From JAGLTZ01 sp964637695 (GTDB taxonomy: Bacteria > Blakebacterota > Blakebacteria > Blakebacterales > Blakebacteraceae), in assembly GCA_964637695.1 (NCBI GenBank), contig CAZWVF010000004.1, positions 21,515-85,514 of the forward strand: DNA of 64,000 bases. The letters are read 5' to 3'. The position numbers were made by a program, and so were the translations under genes. Position 1 is the first letter of the stretch; the number at the start of each line of letters is the position of its first letter. Of this stretch, positions 43,431 through 52,801 are shown piece after piece. Below the pieces are notes generated by a model. That model searched no databases, was not told where the DNA came from, and saw nothing but the letters and a program-made list of their open reading frames with translations.

Positions 43431-45154
43431 GTCTGCAGAATCCCTGGATTGAACGTCTCAAAATCAGGCTTATGGCTCGCAGCGTCAAGAGCGGTAATTA
43501 TCCACTCGCGCGTATCCTTTGGATCGATTATCGCGTCCACCCACAAGCGTGCCGCGGCATATCTGGCATCGGTCTGCTGGTCGTACTCCCCTTTGATTGT
43601 TTTTAATATCTCTTCCTTCTCCTCCTCGGAAAGTGTCTCTCCCCGCCGCTCAAGCGACCTGATCCGGATATCTGTCAGAGTGTTAGCCGCCTGGACGCCT
43701 CCCATCACTGCATATTGAGCGGAGGGCCATGCAAAGATGAACCGGGGATCGTAAGCCTTGCCGGCCAGGGCGTAGTTGCCCGCACCGTACGATCCGCCGA
43801 TGATTACCGTGATCTTGGGAACAACCGAATTGGAAACGACGTTCACCAGCTTTGCCCCCGCCCGGATTATGCCTTCGTACTCAACTTCCTTGCCCACCAT
43901 GAATCCGGAGACATCGTGCAGGAAGATCAGTGGGATGAGGTTCTGGTTGCAGTCCATTATGAACCTGGCTGCCTTCTCCGCCGATTTGGGATAGATAACG
44001 CCACCGACCTCCGGCATCCCCATAGCAGGCTTCTGGTGCCGGCGCTGATTGCCGACTATTCCGACGCTCCATCCGCCGATGCGGGCATAACCGCAAACAA
44101 CTGTTTTACCGATATCCTGCCTGTATTCGACGAATTCAGAGTCATCTGCAATGCGCGCGATGATCTCTCGCATATCGTACTGCTGGGTGAGATCGCTGTT
44201 GTATATCCCGTACAGGTCGTCGGCATCGAAACGCGGCTCCACCGGATCGACCCGCATGAAGGGCGCTCCCGGCTTCTTACCCATCTGAGCTACAAGCCTC
44301 CTGAGGCGGGTTATACACGCAGGGTCATCCTTCTCGCGGAAATCCACGGTCCCACTGATTGCCGAGTGGATCCACGCACCACCCAATTCCTCATGGCTTA
44401 CTTCCTGCCCTATGGCAGCCTTAACCAGCGCGGGGCCTCCTATATAGAGACCTGAACCTTCCGTCATCAGGATCTTGTCGGTCATCACTGGCAGGTAGGC
44501 GCCACCGGCCACGCAATACCCCATGATCGCGGTGATCTGCGGAATCCCCTTCGATGTCATGCGGGCATTCAGATAGAAGATCCTTCCGAAATCGTCCTGG
44601 TCGGGGAAGACGTCTTCCTGCAGGGGCAGGAAAACACCAGCCGAATCGACCAGGTATATGGTTGGCAGGTGACACTGCTCGGCGATGTACTGGCACCTGA
44701 TGATCTTCTTCGAAGTCATCGGAAAGAAGGCACCCGCCTTGACCGTAGCGTCGTTGGCAATGATCATCACAAGCCGTCCCTCTACACGACTGATACCACA
44801 GATCGAACCCGCCGAGGGAGCACCTCCCCATTCATCGTACATATTCCAGGCAGCGAACTCTCCAAGTTCGAAGAATCTGCTCCCTTCATCCACCAGGAGC
44901 GCTACCCTTTCGCGAGCTGTCAGCCTGCCTTTGGCATGCTGCTTATCGATATTGTCGAGGCCTCCACCCAGATGGATTTCCTTCTGGCTCTTGTGGATCT
45001 TGACCACTCTTTCCGCCATCTGTTCATAGGCGACACGGAAAGTGTCTGAGAGTCGCCTCTCTCTGGTTATCGAGGAATTGAGGATATTATCGGAAGAGGG
45101 GGGCTGGGGATGGTCGGGGGCCGAATGATCAGGTTCTATTCTCTTCTCGGTCAT
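43427..45154 (-). CDS. Acyl-CoA carboxylase carboxyltransferase (beta) subunit
   Basis: 575 residues. Two crotonase-like carboxyltransferase halves. The N-half has KGRLTARERVALLVDEGSRFFELG, VDSAGVFLPLQED and GYCVAGGAYLPVM. The C-half has GGVIYPKSAEKAARFI, LHDVSGFMVGKEVE, GGSYGAGNYALAGKAYDP and the MGGVQAA segment near the C-terminus. The arrangement and ARFIMDCNQ-type text favour methylcrotonyl/geranyl-type or propionyl-type beta subunits. No biotin carboxylase subunit is in the window. A roughly 35-residue Pro-rich N-terminal tail is unusual. The TAG stop lies in the terminal repeat of a palindromic element, so the C-terminus may have been altered by its insertion. Confidence 0.9.
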   Translation of the reverse strand: MTEKRIEPDHSAPDHPQPPSSDNILNSSITRERRLSDTFRVAYEQMAERVVKIHKSQKEIHLGGGLDNIDKQHAKGRLTARERVALLVDEGSRFFELGEFAAWNMYDEWGGAPSAGSICGISRVEGRLVMIIANDATVKAGAFFPMTSKKIIRCQYIAEQCHLPTIYLVDSAGVFLPLQEDVFPDQDDFGRIFYLNARMTSKGIPQITAIMGYCVAGGAYLPVMTDKILMTEGSGLYIGGPALVKAAIGQEVSHEELGGAWIHSAISGTVDFREKDDPACITRLRRLVAQMGKKPGAPFMRVDPVEPRFDADDLYGIYNSDLTQQYDMREIIARIADDSEFVEYRQDIGKTVVCGYARIGGWSVGIVGNQRRHQKPAMGMPEVGGVIYPKSAEKAARFIMDCNQNLIPLIFLHDVSGFMVGKEVEYEGIIRAGAKLVNVVSNSVVPKITVIIGGSYGAGNYALAGKAYDPRFIFAWPSAQYAVMGGVQAANTLTDIRIRSLERRGETLSEEEKEEILKTIKGEYDQQTDARYAAARLWVDAIIDPKDTREWIITALDAASHKPDFETFNPGILQT

Positions 45155-45192
45155 GGCTGTTGATCCATATCATCAAATTTACGGTGTGCCGT

Positions 45193-45882
45193 TCAATTTA
45201 CTTTCTTCACGAATATTTCGCTGGCGATATCCCTGTCGATCGCCAGCTGAGTTTCACCCATGAAAAGGATGAAGGATGGCTGGCGCTGATGCAGTTTGAG
45301 CATGGTGCCCGGAATGAGCCCCATACTGCTGAGCCGGTCGAGCTGTTTGTGGCTCTCTGAAGATATAAAGACCACTCTGGCAATATCACCAGGGCTGAGA
45401 TCGGAGAGACGTCTTACCAGGGGTTGGATCTCAGCCTTGAACTTCGAACAGCACGACCCCTTTGGAATTGGGCGGCCGTGAGGACATACAGGCGGGTGTC
45501 CCAGCAGGGTACAGACGCTGTCGGTTACATCAGGTGTAAGGATGTGCTCGAACTCGCAGGCGCTCTGCTCGTACTGGTCTTCATCGAGCAGGAGTACCTC
45601 GCCGAGCAGGCATTCCGCCAGCCTGTACCTGCGCACTATCTTTTCCGTCCGCTGCCGCCCCTTCTCCGCAAGTTTGAAATCATCCCCTTCCTTCAGTGCG
45701 AGCTCTTCTTCGATTATTGTATCTATGAGGGGTCGGGGATCGTCGTTGTGTTCCCACCGGGAAATCACGGTTTCCAGCCTCTGATTCCCTTCTTCTTCCA
45801 GAGACCAGAGCAGGTGGAGCATATGCTCCAGCTCGCGTTCCTCCTTTGTGGGCCAGGTATTGAAACCGAATCTATGAGGCAT
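45193..45882 (-). CDS. DtxR-family metal regulator with fused FeoA/SH3 domain
   Basis: 229 residues. An N-terminal winged helix and DtxR dimerisation domain with metal-binding text CEFEHILTPDVTDSVCTLLGHP and CPHGRPIP, then GSCCSKF, then a C-terminal FeoA-type SH3 domain (LSDLSPGDIARVVFIS to the C-terminus). It should sense Fe(II) or Mn(II) and repress metal uptake. It lies 50 bp after feoB on the same strand, so it probably controls this operon. The FeoA part may also have a direct role with FeoB, since no free feoA is seen. I found no obvious operator. Confidence 0.88.
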   Translation of the reverse strand: MPHRFGFNTWPTKEERELEHMLHLLWSLEEEGNQRLETVISRWEHNDDPRPLIDTIIEEELALKEGDDFKLAEKGRQRTEKIVRRYRLAECLLGEVLLLDEDQYEQSACEFEHILTPDVTDSVCTLLGHPPVCPHGRPIPKGSCCSKFKAEIQPLVRRLSDLSPGDIARVVFISSESHKQLDRLSSMGLIPGTMLKLHQRQPSFILFMGETQLAIDRDIASEIFVKKVN

Positions 45883-45932
45883 TGATGAACCCCGTGTTTC
45901 AGCTGCGACAGCATCATTTCATCTTTAAGGTA

Positions 45933-47903
45933 CTAGACAGACATTCCCCATCCAACCAACCGCAGGATCGTGTTCAGTAAGGTACCCACCGCGATGGCAA
46001 AAGGGAGAACGAAAGCACTTATCAGCAGTGCATTTTTCATCCCCTGTTCCTTGATGATCATAAGAAAGCTGGCGATGCACGGCATGAAAAGGGTGATGAC
46101 AACGAGGGATACCAGAATCTGCACCGGTTCGAGACTCCCCTTCTGGTAAAGATCGAAAAGTCCGGCTGCACCGTAATCACGCCGGAGGAACCCGATGAGA
46201 AAAGCCTGCGTGGCCTCCGCGGGGAGATTGAGGGCCCCCTGGATCACCGGACTGGCCACTTTCTGGATTACTTCAAGCAGCCCCAGGGCATCGAACAGGA
46301 AGAGAATGAATGTGCCGAGGATGAACAGTGGAACAGCCTCCTTCAGGTACCATTCGATCCGTGCCGCAGTCTTGATCAAGATATTCCTGATCTGGGGAAC
46401 TCGAACGGGCGGCAGTTCCAGGATGAAATCTGAATCCTCGCCGGCAAGGATACGGCTGGCAACCCATCCCGTGAGGAAGAGCGTTAAGCCGATCGTTCCG
46501 ACCCATATCAAAACACCCACAAGTCCCAGGCCCCCCAGCATCCCCAGTATGACTCCCAGCTGGGCGGAACAGGGGATACCCAGGGCCAGCAGCAGAGTGA
46601 CCACTGTCCGTTCCTTCCGTGTTTCCATGATCCTTGTAGTCATGGTGGCCATGGTCACGCAACCCAGTCCGAGCGTCATGGGAAGAACAGCCTTGCCGTT
46701 TATTCCCATCCGTTTGAATATGCGGTTCGCCATTACGGCGAGGCGCGGCATGTAACCGGAATCTTCCAGAAGCCCGAAGAAAATAAAAAAGGTCCCGACA
46801 ATAGGCAGGATTATTGCGAAAGCATATGTAAGGGCCATTGTGAAGAGACCGTATTCGCCAACCAGGAGGTCCCTTAAAATTGGGATCGGTACCAGAACAT
46901 CTATCACATCTGTAATGCGGGGATTCAGAAAACCCTGGAAGAGTCTCCCTTCTATCCAGTCAACCAGGATTCCCGCACCGAAGACCGCCACGAGCAGGTA
47001 TGCAAAGCAGATCACTCCCACCAGAACCGGAACCCCCCACACCGGGTGCGTCGCCCAGTTGCCTGTCTTGTGCAGCCACGCCGGTGGTGCTGAAGGACCC
47101 GACATGCGGTAAACAGATATCATCAGGCGGTCAACCGCCCGCATTCGGGCCTGGTTGATCACGAACCTGGTCCCATTGGGGTACTCTCTGCTCAGCCGCC
47201 GCTGGATTGACTCTATTTCTCCCCTTTTCTCTTCATCCAGATGTTCAATCAGCCAGGAACGGAGCGTTTCGTCGCCCGCCAACAGCATCAGGGCAACCGG
47301 ACGTGTATTTATCGGCAGATTATCGGGCAGGAATGTTACGATCTTGTCAACAGCACGTTCGATACTCGCCGGGTAGGTACACCTCCAGATGCCGGCGGCT
47401 GCCGGCTGTATGCTGTCAACAAGTGTGGAAAGCCCCCTTCTCTGAGTGGCTATGGTACTGACTACAGGGATTCCGAGCGATTTCGACAGAGCCTTTGTAT
47501 CCACCTCGATTCCTGCGGTGCGAGCCTCATCTTCCATATTCAGGTTGACCAGGAAAGGCACTTCCATTTCGGAGAGCTGCAGTGTGATCAGCAGCGACCG
47601 ACGCAGGTTTTTCATGTCGCCGACCTGTATCACTACATCATAGTCCCCGTTCAGCAGCATGTCCCTGGTCACCTGCTCATCCTCAGACTGAGGCATGAAG
47701 GTGTTGATACCGGGCGTATCAATGATTTCCCACTTGTGGCCGCCCAGAGTGGCCCCACCGCGTGTTATCTCTACCGTTGTGCCCGGATAATTGGATACGG
47801 TCATGTAACGCCCGGTCAGATATCCGAAGATGGCGCTCTTGCCAACGTTCGGATTGCCAACCAGCAGCAGTGCATCGTCTCTCTTTACCTGAACGGTGCT
47901 CAT
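45933..47903 (-). CDS. feoB: Ferrous iron transporter B
   Basis: 656 residues. The G domain has G1 GNPNVGKS (16-23), G3 DTPG and G4 NMED, followed by the FeoB guanine-dissociation region. From about 290 a polytopic domain follows with two Gate motifs (TLGLGCVTMATMTTR and LGIPCSAQLGVILG), as in FeoB. Imports Fe(II) across the inner membrane under low oxygen. Slightly shorter than E. coli FeoB (773). No feoC. Upstream are the GNAT and small unknown genes on the same strand; downstream is the DtxR-FeoA regulator. Confidence 0.95.
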   Translation of the reverse strand: MSTVQVKRDDALLLVGNPNVGKSAIFGYLTGRYMTVSNYPGTTVEITRGGATLGGHKWEIIDTPGINTFMPQSEDEQVTRDMLLNGDYDVVIQVGDMKNLRRSLLITLQLSEMEVPFLVNLNMEDEARTAGIEVDTKALSKSLGIPVVSTIATQRRGLSTLVDSIQPAAAGIWRCTYPASIERAVDKIVTFLPDNLPINTRPVALMLLAGDETLRSWLIEHLDEEKRGEIESIQRRLSREYPNGTRFVINQARMRAVDRLMISVYRMSGPSAPPAWLHKTGNWATHPVWGVPVLVGVICFAYLLVAVFGAGILVDWIEGRLFQGFLNPRITDVIDVLVPIPILRDLLVGEYGLFTMALTYAFAIILPIVGTFFIFFGLLEDSGYMPRLAVMANRIFKRMGINGKAVLPMTLGLGCVTMATMTTRIMETRKERTVVTLLLALGIPCSAQLGVILGMLGGLGLVGVLIWVGTIGLTLFLTGWVASRILAGEDSDFILELPPVRVPQIRNILIKTAARIEWYLKEAVPLFILGTFILFLFDALGLLEVIQKVASPVIQGALNLPAEATQAFLIGFLRRDYGAAGLFDLYQKGSLEPVQILVSLVVITLFMPCIASFLMIIKEQGMKNALLISAFVLPFAIAVGTLLNTILRLVGWGMSV

Positions 47904-47918
47904 CGGGTCACTCTGCTG

Positions 47919-48920
47919 CTACTCCCACTTGCTCAGGTGTACCGTTCCAGGAGTGTCGGTTTCCTTTAAATCCTGGTAGGTCATTCGAATATCGGAATGC
48001 GAAATGGAGTAACCTCTTTTCATAAGGCAATTCCTGACATTGCTGTAACGGGCCGGCACCCTGAAAATGGCGGCATCATATCTTTCGCTGATTATCCAGT
48101 TCTCTGTAAGGAGGATCATTCCCTCGCACATCCTGTCGACGGAGGGCATTCCCTCTTCAGATGGTTTGATCAACAGGGTATTCACCCTGGCCGTGCCCGC
48201 AATCTCTTCTTTTGCATATGGCTGAGTGTGCACAACTGCAAAGCCTGCGGCCTGGCCGTGCCAGAAGAGCAGGAGGACATCCCCGATCTGGAAACGGAAA
48301 GTCGCTTCCGCTTCCGGACGGTAATCGAGACCCGGCGATACCCTGTCGGAGATCTCAGCGATTCTCTCGAAGGCCTCGGCCCTCTCCGAATCGTTCAAAT
48401 CACTCAGCACCACCAGACTCAGGCCTTCGATCCCCCCCTGCCTGCCACCTCTCTCACTTTTCTGCAGGGACGAGCGACTCAGGTCGAGAGTCATTCCGGC
48501 GAAAACCATCCCCAGGCCGCTGTAGAACTGAAGGTTACGGTATGAGCGCGGCATGGTCTCCACACCGAGAGTAGTGACACCGGCCCCGCGCAATTCTGCG
48601 GTGGAGCGTTCAACCAGTCTCCTGCCGATCCCACTCCCCTGAGCAGGCGGCAATATGGCAACAGGGCCCATCCACGCAGTTTTCCCCCATCGGCATGCGA
48701 GACAGAATCCGATGATGCCCCCCTTCTTTTCTGCGGCAAACGAATAGTGAGGTGTCCTGCCCATGTAGTAATCGAGGAGGCGACCGGTCATGGTGGGAAG
48801 GCGTGTACTCTTCTGTCCCATCCTCCTGTATTCATCCTCAAAGGCAACCTGCAGGATGCGTCTTACCCTGCCGGCATCATCCTTGTGAAGGGGGCGTATC
48901 AGTAATTTATCTCTCGCCAT
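47919..48920 (-). CDS. GNAT-family N-acetyltransferase, probably two-domain
   Basis: 333 residues from the ATG at 48920; a longer frame to 49010 overlaps the upstream gene. The first GNAT domain (about 1-160) has the acetyl-CoA loop GPVAILPPAQGSGIGRRLVE and the C-terminal VETMPRSYRNLQFYSGLGM. A second, more degenerate GNAT-like half (about 180-330) lacks a clear P-loop. Substrate unknown. It sits 15 bp before feoB on the same strand, although nothing in the sequence links it to iron. Confidence 0.82.
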   Translation of the reverse strand: MARDKLLIRPLHKDDAGRVRRILQVAFEDEYRRMGQKSTRLPTMTGRLLDYYMGRTPHYSFAAEKKGGIIGFCLACRWGKTAWMGPVAILPPAQGSGIGRRLVERSTAELRGAGVTTLGVETMPRSYRNLQFYSGLGMVFAGMTLDLSRSSLQKSERGGRQGGIEGLSLVVLSDLNDSERAEAFERIAEISDRVSPGLDYRPEAEATFRFQIGDVLLLFWHGQAAGFAVVHTQPYAKEEIAGTARVNTLLIKPSEEGMPSVDRMCEGMILLTENWIISERYDAAIFRVPARYSNVRNCLMKRGYSISHSDIRMTYQDLKETDTPGTVHLSKWE

Positions 48921-49209
48921 TTCTATCCACGGCGTTACCTCTCGAAAACCGTTCTTCATAGATCCGCTGCAGCCTGGGCCTGTATATAAGTTCGAATGTC
49001 TCCCCGCCATCAGGAAAAAGGTTCAACGTGTACTTCTTGACACCTTCGATCACAGCCAGCGCTTCACCCTTCGTCTGCACCTGCGTGGCAATCATCTGCT
49101 GAGCAATGGCGACAACGCGCTGAACTTTCCTGATTCGCCCCGTCTCCTCCCGGATTTCATCCCTCTTCTCCAGGTTTTCACCACTTTCTTCTTCCTGCAG
49201 ATCAGACAT
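48907..49209 (-). CDS. Small protein of unknown function
   Basis: 100 residues, charged at the N-terminus (EEESGENLEKRDEIREETG) then helical (VQRVVAIAQQMIATQVQTKGEALAVIEGVKKYTLNLFPDGGE). The start follows AGAGGTGA, an excellent ribosome site, and its end overlaps the GNAT gene by 14 bp, so the gene is likely real and heads the feoB operon. Cytoplasmic. No family recognised. Confidence 0.7.
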   Translation of the reverse strand: MSDLQEEESGENLEKRDEIREETGRIRKVQRVVAIAQQMIATQVQTKGEALAVIEGVKKYTLNLFPDGGETFELIYRPRLQRIYEERFSRGNAVDRNGER

Positions 49210-49294
49210 TTATATCACCTCTGACGTGAAACGTAGAGAGTGACAGGAACAAGTCAAAGTTAAATTGGAGGAAATTGGTCGGAATTTATATCCG

Positions 49295-50167
49295 CTACTT
49301 CAGCGCTCTCCTGGCAGCCGCCATCAGATCGTTTGTTTTAAGCGAGAGGCCGACCATCCAGAAATTGTTTGCCGTGAGATCATTTCTGAATCCACCGTAA
49401 TAGAGATGCAGTTGATCTTCCAGCGCCGAAAAACCCACTGAATAGAGAACGCTTTTACGACCGCCGATGGTTGCATAGGAGAAGGCGATCGAGGGGAATC
49501 CGATCCGGTTGAGGGAGCGCCAGATCGCGGCATTGCTTACCCTGTAGTAACGGATCGCGAAACCTGCAGATGCAGTCAGCGTGGCTTCTCCAGAGACAGG
49601 GAAGACAACAGAGACAGGGGTTGCGAATGCCAGTTTCGCCCCGAACGACTCTACAATCCTTATGGTCACCGGATGGGGTACCACACGCCCGGTATTGTTG
49701 TCCTTCCACTGAATAATAATGGTATCACCCGGTCTGAAGGTACCCGTCCATATCCAGCGACCCTCCATGGATTCGTCACCGGTAACATCGCTGTGCGTCC
49801 ATTTTCTGGTTTGTTTTTCCCATTCCTGGAGGCCGGGGACCTCCACCATTACACGTTTTCCTTTTTCGATGGCAAATATCTCGAGTCTGTAAGAACGGCC
49901 GGGCCCGGACTGACCCGGCTGCAGCGCAACGAGCAGATCGGCTGACGCCGGAACCCAGTTTCCGGACGAGATCTCCTGCGATTTCCCCTCAAACCTGTAG
50001 CTGACAGTAGTGCGCGGACCTTCGGCCCATTTATCTGGATCCTGCTGCTGGTTGACGGTCTGGGCCGCGGCTGTTGTCTGTGTGCAGATAAAGCAGAGTA
50101 TCGCAAGTGCAGATATAACTCTCAAGATACAGGGTGATCCGGCTGCCGAACCGGTATCACGATTCAC
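49295..50167 (-). CDS. Secreted protein of unknown function
   Basis: 290 residues. Signal peptide (ILRVISALAILCFICTQTTAAAQ). Beta-rich mature part with a PGDTIIIQWKDNNTGRVV segment (about 155) that resembles an immunoglobulin or fibronectin-like fold. A C-terminal part (AFSYATIGGRKSVLYSVGFSALEDQLHLYYGG) looks like strands of a small barrel. No known family. The ATG overlaps the stop of the thioredoxin-like gene by 4 bp, so the two are translationally coupled. Confidence 0.65.
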   Translation of the reverse strand: MNRDTGSAAGSPCILRVISALAILCFICTQTTAAAQTVNQQQDPDKWAEGPRTTVSYRFEGKSQEISSGNWVPASADLLVALQPGQSGPGRSYRLEIFAIEKGKRVMVEVPGLQEWEKQTRKWTHSDVTGDESMEGRWIWTGTFRPGDTIIIQWKDNNTGRVVPHPVTIRIVESFGAKLAFATPVSVVFPVSGEATLTASAGFAIRYYRVSNAAIWRSLNRIGFPSIAFSYATIGGRKSVLYSVGFSALEDQLHLYYGGFRNDLTANNFWMVGLSLKTNDLMAAARRALK

Positions 50168-50556
50168 TCCTCCGTTCCCTCCTCCCCCTCCTCATCCTGT
50201 TTTTCTGAGATCTCATTCAGTCTTTCCAGCTGATCCTTCAGCAGCTCTCCGGGGATGAAACCTTCTATCGCAGGTGGCAGCATTTTCCCCCGCGGCTTCA
50301 TGAATAGATACATTATGCTCCCAATACTCTCTTCGTCGAAGAAGTTGCGGACGATCTTCGGCACATCTTCCATGTAGGCAAGACCGAACATGCACCATTC
50401 AGCGCCTGTGGCTCTGAAGGTTTCCTCAATCTTCATATAATCCTGCAGACTCACGAGTGATTTGTCGACAAAGGCCACCACACACGGTTTATCGCTGCGC
50501 AGGATAATCTTCTCGAACATGCTGTCACTGCGAGGGTGGACAATCAGTACTTCCAC
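50164..50556 (-). CDS. Thioredoxin-fold-like small protein without the CxxC motif
   Basis: 130 residues. The segment DKPCVVAFVDKSLVSLQDYMKIEETFRATGAEWCMFGLAYMED resembles the beta-alpha-beta of a thioredoxin fold, but the CxxC active site is absent; only isolated Cys are seen. The C-terminus is an acidic tail. No signal peptide, unlike its coupled downstream partner. A role in redox or protein interaction is speculative. Confidence 0.6.
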   Translation of the reverse strand: MEVLIVHPRSDSMFEKIILRSDKPCVVAFVDKSLVSLQDYMKIEETFRATGAEWCMFGLAYMEDVPKIVRNFFDEESIGSIMYLFMKPRGKMLPPAIEGFIPGELLKDQLERLNEISEKQDEEGEEGTEE

Positions 50557-50593
50557 CTGGATATCCTCCTATCGGTCACTTTCTCTATCTTAT

Positions 50594-50995
50594 TTACGGT
50601 TTGATCGGGTTTGCCGGACTCGACCCTCCAGACCGGGATTCCGGTATTGAGAGTACTGCTCTCTGGCCAGGAGTGACATCGCTTTCAGAAAAGATGATCC
50701 AATTCTCGCTGGCTCCACAGCTGTTGCGATTCCTCTGAAACCGGTAGATCCTGTCCCTGCCGCTACCGTTGAAATTGTAATAGGTCCAGACTTCATAGTC
50801 TGCAAAAGGTCCTTCACTGAATTCAATATTGTCGGGCTCTCCGTAGGTCGCCCTGATCTCATCTCTGTCGTCACGCTTTCCACCGCATCCGACGGCGACT
50901 GCAACAAGCAGAACCGCAAACAGGGATATTCTGGGCCATCTGGAGCACCTCTGAATGCTGATAATATCAACCCTTTCCTCGGACAGCTCTTTCAT
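50594..50995 (-). CDS. Small lipoprotein, GWxTD-like C-terminal sequence
   Basis: 133 residues from the ATG at 50995; a longer frame would read into the repeat upstream. Hydrophobic leader ISLFAVLLVAVAV and lipobox VGCGG put it in the envelope. The short mature part contains RATYGEPDNIEF and YEVWTYYNFNGSGRDRIYRF, similar in rhythm to the C-terminal half of GWxTD-domain proteins (RYGxPDEIE...YExWYY). This resemblance is an inference. Two palindromic elements lie immediately upstream. Confidence 0.7.
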   Translation of the reverse strand: MKELSEERVDIISIQRCSRWPRISLFAVLLVAVAVGCGGKRDDRDEIRATYGEPDNIEFSEGPFADYEVWTYYNFNGSGRDRIYRFQRNRNSCGASENWIIFSESDVTPGQRAVLSIPESRSGGSSPANPIKP

Positions 50996-51019
50996 CGGTC
51001 TCGACCAGGCGTTCGCAAC

Positions 51020-51156
51020 CTTAGTACACCGTTTCGCAATCACGCCGGCATTCAAGTGCCGATGCATTCCGGCCAGCAGCGTTGCTCCTCGTGCCTCGCC
51101 GGCCGCACACCTCGCACTATCGATACATCACCGTAATTACGGAGCGGTGCACTTAG
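51020..51156 (+). repeat. Palindromic element, family 1, copy A
   Basis: 137 bp with imperfect terminal repeats (CTTAGTACACCG at 51020 and CGGAGCGGTGCACTTAG at 51140-51156). The core is ATTCAAGTGCCGATGCATTCCGGCC, here split as GCCGATGCATTCCGG plus flanks, followed by GCGTTGCTCCTCGTGCC. It is the first of two tandem copies filling most of the 400-bp space between the lipoprotein and the CNNM gene. No open frame. Confidence 0.85.
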
Positions 51157-51188
51157 TACGGTACAATCAGTTGGCGCACAATAAAAGA

Positions 51189-51357
51189 CTATGTACACCG
51201 CTCCTTAATTATGCTGGCATTCAAGCGCCGATGCATTCCGGACGGCTGTGTTGCTCGTCGTCGCGATAGACACCGCTATCCCTCCTCCCCGTGCCTGGCC
51301 GGCCTGACGCCTCGGCGCTCTCGATACATCACCATAATTAAGGAGCGGTGCACTAAG
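51189..51357 (+). repeat. Palindromic element, family 1, copy B
   Basis: 169 bp. Terminal repeats CTATGTACACCGCTCCTTAA (51189 on) and the matching right end (51333-51357) agree in 22 of 25 positions. It shares GCCGATGCATTCCGG with copy A and GACACCGCTATCCCTC plus CTGGCCGG with the copies at 54062 and 59177. The contig break at 51400 lies 43 bp further on. Confidence 0.85.
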
Positions 51358-51395
51358 CAATTAGCAAGTTTCTGTAAATAATGCAGAAGAATCAA

Positions 51396-52801
51396 TCAGC
51401 GATCTTCAGCCTGCCGGCTCCCGCGTGCTCTGACCCGCAGGATGCGTCTGTGTGNNNNNNNNNNNNNNNNNNNNNNNNNNNNNNNNNNNNNNNNNNNNNN
51501 NNNNNNNNNNNNNNNNNNNNNNNNNNNNNNNNNNNNNNNNNNNNNNNNNNNNNNCGATCTTCAGCCTGCCGGCTCCCGCGTGCTCTGACCCGCAGGATGC
51601 GTCTGTGTGTGGCCTCCAGTATTTCGAACTCCCAGCCTGCGAAGCTGTGGAGTTCACCCACTTCGGGTATCCTGCCCAGCGTCGCGGTGATATAGCCACC
51701 CAGTGTTTCATACTCACCCTCGGGAAGATCGATATTCATCGATCGACGCAGCTCTGCGATCCTGGTTCTGGCATGGAGCATGACCCAGCCGCTGGTGGTG
51801 GAGGAGACGGTAACCGATTCCCGGTCGAACTCATCGCTGATCTCCCCGACGATCCTCTCGAGCGCATCCTCCATTGTGACGATACCTGCTGATCCACCGT
51901 ATTCATCCACGATCACGGCCTGATGGACCCGACCCTGCTTCATTTCCAGGATCAGTTCCTGCAGACGCTTTGTCTCGGGAATGAAATAGGCCGGATGCAT
52001 CAGGTCTCCGACGGTCGCGTCCTCAGGGACATCGAGCAGGTCGAATACATACAGGAGGCCAACTATATTGTCTATCCGATCCCTGTATACTGGGATCCTT
52101 GAGTGACCGTGCTCGGTGATCTGCGGAAGTGCTGTTGAGATGGTGGTGTGCTCTTCAAGTGCAATCACATCCACCAGCGGCACCATGATCGATTCAACCT
52201 GAGTCTCTGAAAATCGGAAGGTCCTGTCTATCATCCGCCAGCCGTCATATCGAAGGAGGCCCTTCTGCTCCCCCTCCCCGAGCAGAAGCAGCAGTTCCTC
52301 CCGGGTAACGAAGGGATTGTTCCGTCCATATCCTGTCTCTTCCAACCGCAGCAGCCTCAAGGCGAGTCCATCTGCTAACCATACCAGCGGGGAGAGCAGA
52401 ATCCTTATCGTCTGAAGGAGAGGCGCTATCAGCAGGCAGATGCCGTCTGCATACTGCCGGAAGACAGTCTTCGGAAGAATCTCGCCGAAGATCAAGATGA
52501 GGGGGGTCACCAGCAGGATTGAGAACAGAGCCTCCTGGCCCGGAGCAACAGCTGTAAAGAGCCCCGTGGCCACCACCGCTGTCGCTACGTTGAAAAAGTT
52601 CGTCCCGATCAGCGTGGTGGTTACCATCTTCCGGGGACTTTTAAGAAATGTGTCCACCAGTTCTGCCGAACGCCGGCCGGCTCTGGCCAGATGATGCATA
52701 CGGAGCCGGTTGCACGTGATAATGGCGATTTCGGCACCCGAGAAAAATGCTGACCCGATAATTCCAATCAGTATGAGGATTACCAGAAGCGGCTGACTCA
52801 T
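51396..52801 (-). CDS. CNNM/CorC-like membrane protein with CBS pair (HlyC/CorC family), copy 2
   Basis: 416 residues once the false gap is collapsed; the end then reads SRQAEDR and stops at 51396-51398. ATG at 52801 after GGAGGG, overlapping the upstream stop as ATGA. DUF21/CNNM membrane domain (about 1-180, with FFSGAEIAIITCNRLR and FGEILPKTVFRQYAD), a CBS pair (about 200-330, with VPLVDVIAL and VDEYGGSAGIVTMEDALE) and a CorC-HlyC C-terminal domain. Relatives move or sense Mg2+/Co2+ or affect divalent metal tolerance. Paralogue of the gene upstream. Confidence 0.9.
51400..51609. other. Spurious scaffold gap: 100 N between identical 55-bp contig ends
   Basis: Bases 51400-51454 equal 51555-51609, with 100 N between. 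Collapsing the 155 bp restores the reading frame of the CNNM gene and moves its stop to 51396. Confidence 0.95.

Noticed and set aside
51020..51357. CRISPR array in the tandem repeats
   Set aside because: Only two copies, each long and internally palindromic, with no short regular repeats and unique spacers, and no cas genes nearby.
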